Origin: JAKAWW01 sp049965095
Lineage (GTDB): Archaea > Micrarchaeota > Micrarchaeia > Micrarchaeales > Micrarchaeaceae
DNA: 20,656 nt
Assembly: GCA_049965095.1 (NCBI GenBank)
Contig: JBMFWR010000013.1
Location: forward strand, 1-20,656
Direction: 5' to 3'
Made by a program: the position numbers and the translations under genes. Positions 6,936 to 14,442 of this stretch are shown piece after piece (the first letter of the stretch is position 1; each line of letters opens with the position of its first letter). The notes below the pieces were generated by a model. It ran no database searches, was not told where the DNA came from, and saw nothing but the letters and a program-made list of their open reading frames with translations.

Positions 6936-8780
6936 ATGATTCCTATGAAATTTACAATGTTGTTTTTGGCAATGGCAGCATTTGCCATAATGTCTACTGC
7001 AAGCGCAGCTTTTGTAGGAAGCGCTACTATACATGCTCCAGCAGTGATAACATCAACAAATCAAGGTGCTCTTACTACAATAGTGCTCAATGTTACCACT
7101 GGCAATGGCTCTGTCAGCATAAAAGGGCCTCTTGAAGTGGGAAGTTCAACTCAGCAGTCAGCGCTTGTAGCTGCACAATACGCATGCAGTTATCTGGGCT
7201 TAAACTTTAGCTCATACAACTTTACCTATTACATAAGCAATGCAAGCATGAATGTTTCGGGGCCAAGCGCAGGTACAGCGATGACCCTGCTTGCAATATC
7301 GGCGCTTTCGCACAGGCCGCTTAGACAGGACTTCACTGTTACCGGTACCATATCCCCAAGCGGTCAAGTTGGAGAGATAGGTGGTGTATACGATAAAGCT
7401 CAGGCTGCCCACTTAAAAGGTATGGAATTCGTGATTGTGCCAGCAGTGCCAAAAGGCAGCATGGAAAATCTTCTCTATTATCTTGTCCAGCAGACCTTCT
7501 CTATACCTCTTGTGCAAGCCTCTAATATAACTCAAGCTGCAAGTTTCGCTTTCAACTATACATTCAACCCAAGCTCAAAAATGACCAATTATACATTCTA
7601 TACAAATTACAGCGTCAGCTCATTGCCTGAAGCAAGCCTTTCCTGCAGCAACAATTGCAACAATTCAATATTCAACATGCTTGTTAACTTTACCTTTGCC
7701 ATAACCTCAAGTCAGATTGACAATCTTTCAGCAAGCAGCAAGTTTAGCAATGCAAGCTTCCAACTTGGTGAGGTGCTCAACCAGAGCGAGAGCATAGCAA
7801 GGCGTGGTTATCTCTACACAGGAGCAGATCTTTCATTTCTGGATTACATCAATGCGTTCTATCTGAATCACAGGCACTCCACAATAAAAAGCGGAATGGA
7901 AACGCTTCAAAACATAAGCTATGAGTGCTCTATGCTTACGCCACCACAGCTTACAAATACAAATTACGAATATGTGGTAGGTGCAGAACTTAGGCAGGCA
8001 TGGGCGAACTATACCCTCAATAGCACCATAAGCCTCTACAATATAACGGCAGTGGATACGGATGGTGTTCTGGATAGCCTTTACAGCGGCGGCGAAGCAA
8101 GCGGATGGTGCGCTGCAACTTCATTTCTATATAATGCATCGTCCCAAATGGGTGGCACTCCAATCTCCTTTTCACCATCATTGAAAGCCATAGCAGCACA
8201 AAGGCTGGAGAGAGCCTCAAAATACCCGGGATTGTATTATTATACCGCCCAGAAAGCGTATGAAGAGGGCAATTACCCTGTAGCTATAATCGATGCAGAT
8301 TATGCATACTCGCTATCTTCTTACAGCAATGCCACAACCGAACAGATAAATAATCACGCTTATGCAATTGCGCAAAATTCCACATATGGCGTATGGGCAA
8401 CCCAATATGCAAACGAAGCGCTTTTCTACGTGCACGAGTCAATGATTTCAAGCAACAGCACAATTGCGCACAATTATGCAGAAGAAGCATATTCGGTAGC
8501 TGTGCTTGCAAATCACGTAAGCAACGATACCAGGCTGCTACAGCAAAATATGGTAGTTGAGCAACTTCCTTCTCAATCCCAGCTGCCACTAGAGCAGATA
8601 ATACCCGCAATAAACGAGCTCCAAGTGCAGGTAGCACAAGCCACTAGGCTTTTATACATGGTGATGGAGCTGCTTACCCTTGTGATTGTGCTTTTTACAG
8701 TAACTATTATATTGTTTGTGTATCTATTAAATAAGCAAAGCCCAAAGCATAGCAGGGCCAATTTAAAAAGAAGGAAGTGA
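6936..8780 (+). CDS. Secreted/membrane-anchored Lon-fold (Ser-Lys) archaeal protease
   Basis: About 614 residues from ATG 6936. A signal peptide (MKFTMLFLAMAAFAIMSTASAAF) leads into a Lon-type proteolytic domain. The nucleophile motif GPSAGTAMT gives Ser111, and GGVYDKAQAAHLKG gives the general base Lys154, separated by TGTISPSGQVGEIGG as in peptidase family S16. No ATPase domain is present. It fits the archaeal membrane protease group catalogued as COG1750. The rest is an extracellular, sequon-rich region with repeated helical, TPR-like stretches (AAQRLERASKYPGLYYYTAQKAYEEGNYPVAIIDADYAY). It ends with one membrane helix (about LLYMVMELLTLVIVLFTVTI) and a basic cytoplasmic tail. An AT-rich promoter element at about 6909-6917 suggests a leaderless message. 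In-frame codons upstream of 6936 are judged non-coding. Confidence 0.88.
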   Translation: MIPMKFTMLFLAMAAFAIMSTASAAFVGSATIHAPAVITSTNQGALTTIVLNVTTGNGSVSIKGPLEVGSSTQQSALVAAQYACSYLGLNFSSYNFTYYISNASMNVSGPSAGTAMTLLAISALSHRPLRQDFTVTGTISPSGQVGEIGGVYDKAQAAHLKGMEFVIVPAVPKGSMENLLYYLVQQTFSIPLVQASNITQAASFAFNYTFNPSSKMTNYTFYTNYSVSSLPEASLSCSNNCNNSIFNMLVNFTFAITSSQIDNLSASSKFSNASFQLGEVLNQSESIARRGYLYTGADLSFLDYINAFYLNHRHSTIKSGMETLQNISYECSMLTPPQLTNTNYEYVVGAELRQAWANYTLNSTISLYNITAVDTDGVLDSLYSGGEASGWCAATSFLYNASSQMGGTPISFSPSLKAIAAQRLERASKYPGLYYYTAQKAYEEGNYPVAIIDADYAYSLSSYSNATTEQINNHAYAIAQNSTYGVWATQYANEALFYVHESMISSNSTIAHNYAEEAYSVAVLANHVSNDTRLLQQNMVVEQLPSQSQLPLEQIIPAINELQVQVAQATRLLYMVMELLTLVIVLFTVTIILFVYLLNKQSPKHSRANLKRRK

Positions 8781-8786
8781 GTTTTT

Positions 8787-8951
8787 ATGGTACTACCAGG
8801 AAAAACATGTGTATCATGCGGTAGGCTTACTCATGAGTACACTGAATTTAAGTGTCCAAAATGTGGGAAAACAAACATAATAAGGTGCAAGCATTGCAGA
8901 GAGATAACAAACAGCTACAAGTGCGAAGCCTGCGGCTTTGAGGGACCATAA
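8787..8951 (+). CDS. Double zinc-ribbon small protein (COG2888-type, translation-associated)
   Basis: A 54-residue protein with four CxxC pairs: C8/C11, C23/C26, C34/C37 and C46/C49. Two zinc sites are therefore expected. The sequence pattern (CVSCGR...FKCPKCGK...RCKHCREI...YKCEACGFEGP) matches the archaeal zinc-ribbon family annotated as predicted RNA-binding with a role in translation. GTGA (8777-8780) is six bases before the ATG and overlaps the stop of the protease gene. Its own TAA shares one base with the ATG of the aEF1-beta gene (TAATG), implying translational coupling. A next-door aEF1-beta gene is the common archaeal arrangement for this family and supports the call. It is too short for many gene finders. 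Confidence 0.92.
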   Translation: MVLPGKTCVSCGRLTHEYTEFKCPKCGKTNIIRCKHCREITNSYKCEACGFEGP

Positions 8952-9196
8952 TGTCAGAAGTTGCTGTTTTGTTTAAAATATATCCAAAGGAAGGTGCTAT
9001 GCAGTCTGTAGTGGAAGCCGTAAAGAAGCTCGGAGCAGTAGGAATGCAGGAACAGGACGTAGCCTTTGGGATAAAGGTTCTAAAAGCTCTATTCAAGTTC
9101 GACGACGCTAAAAACGGGTCATCGAAGATAGAGGAACAGATTAAGGGTATAGAAGGCGTAAGCGAAGTGGAAGTGGAAGAAGAAAGTCTTGTCTAA
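8951..9196 (+). CDS. ef1b: Elongation factor 1-beta (aEF1B)
   Basis: 81 residues, close to the 85-90 of archaeal aEF1-beta. It is the nucleotide-exchange factor that recycles aEF1A-GDP to GTP during elongation. The pattern matches the family: MSEVAVLFKIYPKEG at the start, the central AFGIKVLKALFKFDDAKNGSSKIEE, and GIEGVSEVEVEEES at the end. This is the ferredoxin-like fold with the exchange loop around AFGIKVL. It overlaps the zinc-ribbon gene by one base and needs no ribosome binding site of its own, so it is probably coupled. After the stop there is a promoter for the next gene. Confidence 0.93.
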   Translation: MSEVAVLFKIYPKEGAMQSVVEAVKKLGAVGMQEQDVAFGIKVLKALFKFDDAKNGSSKIEEQIKGIEGVSEVEVEEESLV

Positions 9197-9229
9197 GGCT
9201 TTATTCCCTTATTTGCTGGCGCTCTCCCA

Positions 9230-9239
9230 TTTATAAATA
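9230..9239 (+). promoter_or_regulatory. TATA box of the membrane AAA ATPase gene
   Basis: TTTATAAATA lies 44 bases before the ATG at 9283, predicting a transcript start around 9257-9262, inside the palindrome at 9255-9276. Confidence 0.55.
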
Positions 9240-9254
9240 TATTTCCTTATACTA

Positions 9255-9276
9255 ATTATTGGTATCAACCAATAAT
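9255..9276. promoter_or_regulatory. 22-base palindrome at the predicted transcript start (candidate operator)
   Basis: Two perfect 9-base arms (ATTATTGGT / ACCAATAAT) are separated by ATCA. The site lies between the TATA box and the start codon of the AAA gene, so a dimeric regulator bound here would block transcription initiation. In RNA the same bases could form a 5' leader hairpin just ahead of the start. No regulator gene is adjacent. Confidence 0.5.
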
Positions 9277-9282
9277 GATTAG

Positions 9283-12045
9283 ATGCAGGCAAGAAACCCG
9301 CGAAGCTCTGTGAAGGAGAGCATAGCCACTGAAATAATAAGGAAGGAGCACAAGACACCATTGACGCTCTACAGATTCTCATCCTATATATCTGAGACTG
9401 TGCAAAATGAAAATTTTGTCGATACATTATTGATCATTGCAACGTTCCTAGCATTCAACGCCGCGCTGCCTACCTATCCGTATATACTTGATCTTGTAAT
9501 AATAATACTGCTATTTTATCTTACCCAGAAAAACTCTTTTCTTGGGCTAATAGCGCTTGTCTTTGTATTATTTCCAATTGCGATGTATCAAGTGCCTGCA
9601 TTAGCATGGCTCTATATGTTCGCTTTGAGCTTCTCGATGATATACGGCTATATGCACTACCGTACAATGCTTTTTGGATATCTGCTGTTTGCGCTTGCCT
9701 TTTCGCAGCTCGGCTTTATAATATTTATACCCACTCTAATACTGGCTGTCCTTACAGTCGGGTATAAGCGCGGCATACTGATGGCAATAGTAGTGCTTCT
9801 TACCATAGTTGCTTTTTCCGCAATTTCTGGAATAAACAACAGCGCGTACATACTTTACAATGGCCTTAGCGTACATTCGATGCTGGTCAAAAGCGGAGTA
9901 ATGTCACAGTTTGTTTTCAACAATTCTACCCCGACAAAATCGCCAACAACAATATTGGATTTTCTGCCTTCGATGTCAGCAGCATATCACATATTTGCAA
10001 ACGGCACTATCATCAACAGTCTTGGTGACCAGTTTGCAGCCATAGCAGAATCATTGTACTTTAGTTTATACTATCTAATAGATGTGTTAATTTTCCCAGT
10101 AGCAATATTCATAATTGATGCAATAGCAGTTTCAAGCAGGTCCAAATATAGGGGAACACAAGCAAGCATTGCTGGCATAATATTCCCGTTGGTGTACATA
10201 GGTTTTTCATACAATACAATCAGTATATATTATGCTGTGCTTGCAATGGTGAGTTTTGCCATTGCTCCTGCATTGCTTTATTTGCTTGAGTTTCTTAATT
10301 TCAAGGTGGTTAAAAGCCTCGATGTGCGCAAGCAGGACATAAGAATGAAGTTTGGCGAGGCTTTTGAAGATCTTTCAACAGGTACCTCTCACGAGACATT
10401 TGACAGCATAGGAAATTACGACGCAACAAAAAAGGAGATAAAGGAAGCGATAATAACGCCGATAGAGCAAAGAGGCATATCAAAAGCATACAACATCAAG
10501 CCTTCCAAAGGAATACTCCTTTTTGGCCCTCCAGGAACTGGCAAAACTCTGATGATGAGGGCGCTAGCCAACGAGATACACGGCGGCTTCTTTCTGGTTA
10601 AAGCGCCAAACCTAATCTCTGCATATCCGGGAGAGACCGAGAGGGCAATATCAAAAATATTTGACACTGCGCGAAAGAATGCACCATGCGTGCTACTCTT
10701 CGATGAAATAGATGCGATAGCAAAAAACAGAAACCTGCCAGATGTTGACGATACCCACAAGCAGTCTCTTTCGCAGTTGCTGGTTGAAATAGACGGCTTT
10801 GTAAAGCTTGAAAGGGTGATAGTTGTAGGTGCTACAAACACGCCTAATTTGCTCGATCCCGCGCTTCTCAGGCCAGGCAGGCTCGACAAGCTCATATATA
10901 TGCCTCTTCCAGATTTTAACGGCAGAAAGAAAATATTCAAAATATACCTTTCAAAATTGCCAGTATCGAAAGACATAGACATAGATGTGCTTGCGGAAAA
11001 TACCGAAAGATACAGCGGTGCAGACATAAAAGCAGTATGTGAAAGCGTTGCCCAGATGGTAGGGCAGGACGCCCTTGCACATCACAAAATCCTTGAGGTT
11101 ACGCAGCAGGATCTGTTGAACGTAATAGCGGCTACAAAGCCATCAACTTCGCTAGCGCAACTGGAAGAATACAATACATTCAAAATAGACTATGAAAGGA
11201 GCATACATTCCGAGCAAAGGTCTACTACATCAAAGGAACTTGGCCTTGACGATGTGATAGGGCTGGATGATGCAAAGAAGGCAATAGTTGAAGCCGTCCA
11301 AATACCACTGATGCATCCAGATCTGATTAAAAGATATGACATAAAGCCGATAAATGGCCTGCTGCTCTTTGGCCCTCCAGGAACTGGCAAAACCCTGCTC
11401 ATGAAAGCAGCTGCAAGCGAGATGAAAGGCGTTACAATACTGCAGATAGACGGAACAGATATCGCGTTGAACAATAGCGAGAGCGCAATAACCCAGATAA
11501 AGGCGCTTTTCAACAGGGCAAGAGAAAACGTGCCAGCAATAATATTTATAGATGAGATTGACGGCATACTGCCAAAAAGGGAGGGCGCTTCAGAGACCGC
11601 CGTGCAGATAATGGGTGCAGTCCTGCAGGAAATTGATGGCCTAAAGGAGGTTTCTGGCATAGTTGTTATAGCAGCTACGAACAGGCCTGATGCCCTCGAT
11701 CCCGCGCTTCTCAGGCCAGGCAGGCTCGACAAGCTAATATATATAAGACCTCCAAATAATGCAGAGCGTACCGCAATGTTCAGATACTATCTCAGCAAGG
11801 CACCGATTCAGGGTATTGATTTTAGCAAGATAGCCGAAGAGACAAAAGGCTTTACGGGCGCTGATATTGCAAGTGTATGTAGGGAAGCAAAAACGCGTGC
11901 TCTTGAGGAGAGTATGAAGGCAGGCATAGAAACAAAAATAGACATGGCAATGCTAGAAGGCATTATAAAAAGCACAAAGCCTTCAGCACCAGACACAACT
12001 CTGTCACCATATCTGTCCTTCTTGGCAAGATACGGAAAAAGATGA
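9283..12045 (+). CDS. Membrane-embedded double-AAA ATPase (Cdc48/VAT-like modules)
   Basis: 920 residues. About 8-9 hydrophobic segments fill residues 45-330, with a sequon-containing outward loop (about 190-250). A linker leads to two AAA modules. D1 has Walker A GPPGTGKT (415-422), Walker B LLFDEID (D474, E475), a sensor-1 region GATNTPN and RPGRLDK. D2 has Walker A GPPGTGKT (697-704), Walker B IFIDEID (D757, E758), AATNRPD and RPGRLDK. Both modules look catalytically complete, with the GADI helix and LRPGR arginine region. The usual Cdc48 N-domain is replaced by the membrane part, and there is no peptidase domain as in FtsH. It would act at the inner face of the membrane as an ATP-driven unfoldase or extractor. 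The function is inferred; substrate and partner protease are unknown. The modules share identical DNA stretches. Confidence 0.9.
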   Translation: MQARNPRSSVKESIATEIIRKEHKTPLTLYRFSSYISETVQNENFVDTLLIIATFLAFNAALPTYPYILDLVIIILLFYLTQKNSFLGLIALVFVLFPIAMYQVPALAWLYMFALSFSMIYGYMHYRTMLFGYLLFALAFSQLGFIIFIPTLILAVLTVGYKRGILMAIVVLLTIVAFSAISGINNSAYILYNGLSVHSMLVKSGVMSQFVFNNSTPTKSPTTILDFLPSMSAAYHIFANGTIINSLGDQFAAIAESLYFSLYYLIDVLIFPVAIFIIDAIAVSSRSKYRGTQASIAGIIFPLVYIGFSYNTISIYYAVLAMVSFAIAPALLYLLEFLNFKVVKSLDVRKQDIRMKFGEAFEDLSTGTSHETFDSIGNYDATKKEIKEAIITPIEQRGISKAYNIKPSKGILLFGPPGTGKTLMMRALANEIHGGFFLVKAPNLISAYPGETERAISKIFDTARKNAPCVLLFDEIDAIAKNRNLPDVDDTHKQSLSQLLVEIDGFVKLERVIVVGATNTPNLLDPALLRPGRLDKLIYMPLPDFNGRKKIFKIYLSKLPVSKDIDIDVLAENTERYSGADIKAVCESVAQMVGQDALAHHKILEVTQQDLLNVIAATKPSTSLAQLEEYNTFKIDYERSIHSEQRSTTSKELGLDDVIGLDDAKKAIVEAVQIPLMHPDLIKRYDIKPINGLLLFGPPGTGKTLLMKAAASEMKGVTILQIDGTDIALNNSESAITQIKALFNRARENVPAIIFIDEIDGILPKREGASETAVQIMGAVLQEIDGLKEVSGIVVIAATNRPDALDPALLRPGRLDKLIYIRPPNNAERTAMFRYYLSKAPIQGIDFSKIAEETKGFTGADIASVCREAKTRALEESMKAGIETKIDMAMLEGIIKSTKPSAPDTTLSPYLSFLARYGKR
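10522..10547 (+). repeat. Internal DNA repeat a (Walker A of D1)
   Basis: 26 bases identical to 11368-11393 in the same gene, covering the codons for FGPPGTGK and the first two bases of the next Thr codon. Identity at synonymous sites across the whole stretch suggests recent gene conversion or constraint. Confidence 0.7.
10852..10892 (+). repeat. Internal DNA repeat b (LDPALLRPGRLDKL of D1)
   Basis: 41 bases identical to 11695-11735 in D2 of the same gene, in frame, spanning the arginine-finger region. Flanking codons differ at once on both sides. Confidence 0.75.
11368..11393 (+). repeat. Internal DNA repeat a (Walker A of D2)
   Basis: Second copy of the 26-base stretch at 10522-10547. Confidence 0.7.
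11695..11735 (+). repeat. Internal DNA repeat b (LDPALLRPGRLDKL of D2)
   Basis: Second copy of the 41-base stretch at 10852-10892. Confidence 0.75.
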
Positions 12046-12061
12046 ACTTATTTCAAATAAA

Positions 12062-12874
12062 TTAGGGGTGCATTTTTCTTTCAAAAAGTTTGTTTGAAAC
12101 GACACGCGAAAGGTCGCTTGCATATATTTCAAGCGAACCGTTTCTTGCTATAATATTGCAGAATTCTATCTTTATGAAATCCCCTACATTCAGCTTTGCA
12201 GTAAGTGTAGCGGAGGAGCCCCAAAGCGAAGCCTTTATGGTGCTACTCATGTCAGAAAGTATTGCGTCAACAACCGCTATCTGTCCGCTTCCTGTAAGTC
12301 TATTCACATACCTTACTGGCCCGAGCTCTAGCACCTTGCCAACGATGTCTATGTTCTTCATTCCTTCCCTAAGCGTTGAGTAATCGTATATCGGCATTAT
12401 AGTAGAGGGCATTACCTTGTTTATCATTGTGCCAGAAATGCTAGAGAGCTCACCTATCGAGGTATCCAGCACCGCATTCTTTACTATAACCATATCGCCT
12501 CGTTCAAATGCGTTTGCATCTATAAAATCGGAAAGCTTGCCCTTAATGTTAAATTTCATAGTGCTTCCTTCGCTGCCAAGGACTATCGTGCGCTTTGTAT
12601 TCTGCCTTCCGTTTATCACATACTCTACTGGATTGAATACCCTGTATATGCGGTCTTGAACGTTCACAGTATAAGCTTTTTCATTTTGCTTGCCAAGCAA
12701 AGGTGCGCCCTGCTTTCCAAGCATCGAAAAAAATTCGCTTAGCGCTTTTATACTTGTAATGTCGTCAGCGCCAAGCTTTGCCGCAAAGTCATTGCCGTTG
12801 CTCGCAATAACCGAAGCTTGCGCTCTTGTGATCATTCCGTCATAGTTGTCTATTACCTCACTGACAGAAACCAT
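12062..12874 (-). CDS. RPA-like OB-fold single-stranded DNA-binding protein
   Basis: About 270 residues from ATG 12874 (MVSVSEVIDNYDG). A short helical N-terminus is followed by two OB-fold-like regions. The first lies roughly at 75-150 (FNIKGKLSDFI...GDMVIVKNAVL). The second, at about 170-255, has the clear RPA/SSB pattern IDIVGKVLELGPVRYVNR...VVDAILSD...IKASLWG...LNVGDFIKIEFCNIIARNGSLEIYAS. Such proteins coat single-stranded DNA in replication and repair. No zinc finger follows, unlike many archaeal RPA41 proteins. Starts at GTG 12910, TTG 12913 or ATG 12886 are possible; the TATA box at 12933-12943 places the transcript start near 12912, so a leaderless GTG start is a real alternative. It is convergent with the AAA gene, 16 bases apart. 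Confidence 0.82.
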   Translation of the reverse strand: MVSVSEVIDNYDGMITRAQASVIASNGNDFAAKLGADDITSIKALSEFFSMLGKQGAPLLGKQNEKAYTVNVQDRIYRVFNPVEYVINGRQNTKRTIVLGSEGSTMKFNIKGKLSDFIDANAFERGDMVIVKNAVLDTSIGELSSISGTMINKVMPSTIMPIYDYSTLREGMKNIDIVGKVLELGPVRYVNRLTGSGQIAVVDAILSDMSSTIKASLWGSSATLTAKLNVGDFIKIEFCNIIARNGSLEIYASDLSRVVSNKLFERKMHP

Positions 12875-12932
12875 CAAAAAACCCATCAATACGCAATTGC
12901 AGATCTCCACCAATATAATGAATTAATTAAAC

Positions 12933-12943
12933 TTTTTATATAA
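12933..12943 (-). promoter_or_regulatory. TATA box of the RPA-like gene
   Basis: TTATATAAAAA on the minus strand predicts a transcript start near 12912. The remaining bases to the tRNA (12944-13110) are AT-rich and show no further gene. Confidence 0.5.
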
Positions 12944-13110
12944 CTATGCTAAATGTTACCTAACACATGGCAAAACTAATTCATTAGAATGATATGTACG
13001 TTATTTAAATTCGAAGCAAAAGTATTTAAAAATTCAATGATTGTTGGTTCATTTTGATTTGCGTAATGAGAAAACATTTATGCAATTCATCAAAATATTG
13101 CTGTTTTAGC

Positions 13111-13115
13111 AAAAA
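13111..13115 (-). terminator. T-run at the 3' end of the tRNA gene
   Basis: TTTTT directly follows the discriminator base on the minus strand. A weak hairpin (TTGCT/AGCAA, 13098-13112) overlaps it. This is a typical archaeal transcript end. Confidence 0.45.
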
Positions 13116-13204
13116 TGGGCCCGCGGAGGGTCGAACTCCGATCTCCAGCGTGTAAGGCTTATGCGCATTACTGCTTGGCATCTTAACCGTTGGACTACGG
13201 GCCC
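13116..13204 (-). tRNA. tRNA-Val(TAC) with a 16-17-base insertion in the 5' anticodon stem
   Basis: The acceptor stem GGGCCCG/CGGGCCC is perfect. The T arm CGGAG-TTCGACC-CTCCG is perfect, and the D arm has GG in AACGGTTA. The discriminator is A and CCA is not encoded. The only loop with U33 in place is CTTACAC, giving anticodon TAC at 13152-13154, i.e. valine. The gene is 16 bases longer than a standard tRNA. The 3' anticodon strand GCTGG needs CCAGC, but the 5' strand is split: CC at 13178-13177 and AGC at 13159-13157 (or CCA and GC). This implies a 17-base intron at position 28/29 or 29/30. The gene begins three bases after the aminotransferase stop codon and has no clear promoter, so it is probably cut from that transcript. 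Confidence 0.85.
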
Positions 13205-13207
13205 GCG

Positions 13208-14425
13208 TCATTTTGCATTCTTGGCGCAGAAATCATTTATTTTATCTATGGCATAATCTAATATATCTTTTGGGGGCAGTGCAACAATCCTGAAATGTGA
13301 AGGAGCACCGAATCCGGAACCACGCGTAAGCTGCACAAATTCCTCCTTTAGTAGTCTGTCCACAAACTCTGCGTCATTCTTGAACTTTAGCGCTTTCATG
13401 TCAAGCTTTGGAAGCAGATAAAATGCCCCGTTTGGCCTTGTCACTGTAAGCAAAGGATTTTCAGAGAACTTTTTCGCAGCATAATTTGCTCTTTTCTCTA
13501 TCTCTTTTACCATTTTTGATATTGCCTTTTTATGCTCCTTCGCATTGCTTATCGCTTCGGCAACCGCATATTGCGCCGGCAAGTTTACCGAAAGCCTCAT
13601 CTTCGCATAATCAGCAAGCTTTTGCTTAAGTTCTATTGAAATCTTATCCTCTTCTGGGACTGCAACAAAACCTATTCTGAAACCCGTAGAGTCAAAGTCC
13701 TTCGAAGCTCCATTTAATATTACATGTGGCTGCCCTTTTGCCACCTCTCCAATGCTGGTAAATTTCGCCCCGTTATAAACTATTTCATCATATATCTCAT
13801 CGCTTATCAGGAGCAGCGAATTGTCATTTGCAATGTCTGCAACTTCCTGAAGTGTTTTTTTGCTAAGCACTGTACCTGTTGGGTTGTTTGGGTTTGTTAT
13901 AAGCAGATACTTAATTCTTTTGCCTTTTGAATGTGCTTCTGCCAGCTTCCTTTTTAATCCTTCAATATCTATAGACCAATTGTCTTCTTCATTGTAATCC
14001 GCAAGAATTGCCCTGCCCCCATAAGTCATTAGCAAAGGCACATACAGCGGGTAATAAGGCTTGAAAAGCACTGCAGTTTCATTTTCATTTATCAATGCGC
14101 TGTTAAGAAAAGAAAGAGCTTCGGAAACGCCCTGTGTCACAATAACGCTCTCTTCGTCGAATTCTATGCCGTACATTGACTTGTAGCGCTTCGCTATTGC
14201 ACCTGCAAGCATGCGCAGCCCTTCCGCTCTGGAATATGTGGTCTTGCCTTCTCTCAGGGCTTTTACATATGCATCGATTATATATCTCGGGGTTGGGAAA
14301 TAGACAGGAGGATCACCTCTGTTGAGTTGTATTATCTTTGCCCCTTTTCTGACAAGCTCTTCCGCTACCTTATCTTCCTCTTCAATAGGGTTGTTAGCGT
14401 ATTTGCTGCGCTTTGACAAAATCAT
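13208..14425 (-). CDS. PLP-dependent aminotransferase, class I/II (aspartate/alanine type)
   Basis: 405 residues, normal fold-type-I length. Signature residues are present: NPNNPTG (178-184) with the cofactor-contacting Asn, SDEIYDEIVY with the pyridine-binding Asp209 and Tyr212, and the Schiff-base Lys242 in NGASKDF. These are followed by GFRIG (Arg250), and a C-terminal FRIVALPP holds the likely substrate-carboxylate Arg. The enzyme moves an amino group between an amino acid and a 2-oxo acid in the cytoplasm. The amino-acid specificity cannot be read from sequence alone; alanine or aspartate with glutamate is likely. ATG 14425 is preceded by GGTTG. It follows a membrane protein gene by 17 bases and is followed almost at once by tRNA-Val. 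Confidence 0.92.
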   Translation of the reverse strand: MILSKRSKYANNPIEEEDKVAEELVRKGAKIIQLNRGDPPVYFPTPRYIIDAYVKALREGKTTYSRAEGLRMLAGAIAKRYKSMYGIEFDEESVIVTQGVSEALSFLNSALINENETAVLFKPYYPLYVPLLMTYGGRAILADYNEEDNWSIDIEGLKRKLAEAHSKGKRIKYLLITNPNNPTGTVLSKKTLQEVADIANDNSLLLISDEIYDEIVYNGAKFTSIGEVAKGQPHVILNGASKDFDSTGFRIGFVAVPEEDKISIELKQKLADYAKMRLSVNLPAQYAVAEAISNAKEHKKAISKMVKEIEKRANYAAKKFSENPLLTVTRPNGAFYLLPKLDMKALKFKNDAEFVDRLLKEEFVQLTRGSGFGAPSHFRIVALPPKDILDYAIDKINDFCAKNAK

Positions 14426-14442
14426 AAAACAACCAATCCAAA

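Noticed and set aside
6936..8780. ATP-dependent Lon protease
   Set aside because: There is no AAA domain; the protein has a signal peptide and an extracellular body, fitting the secreted archaeal group instead.
10416..11027. Long minus-strand frame opposite D1 of the AAA gene (and a similar one at 11190-11732)
   Set aside because: Low-complexity Ser/Leu-rich translations antisense to conserved ATPase motifs, with no start signals; shadows of the real gene.
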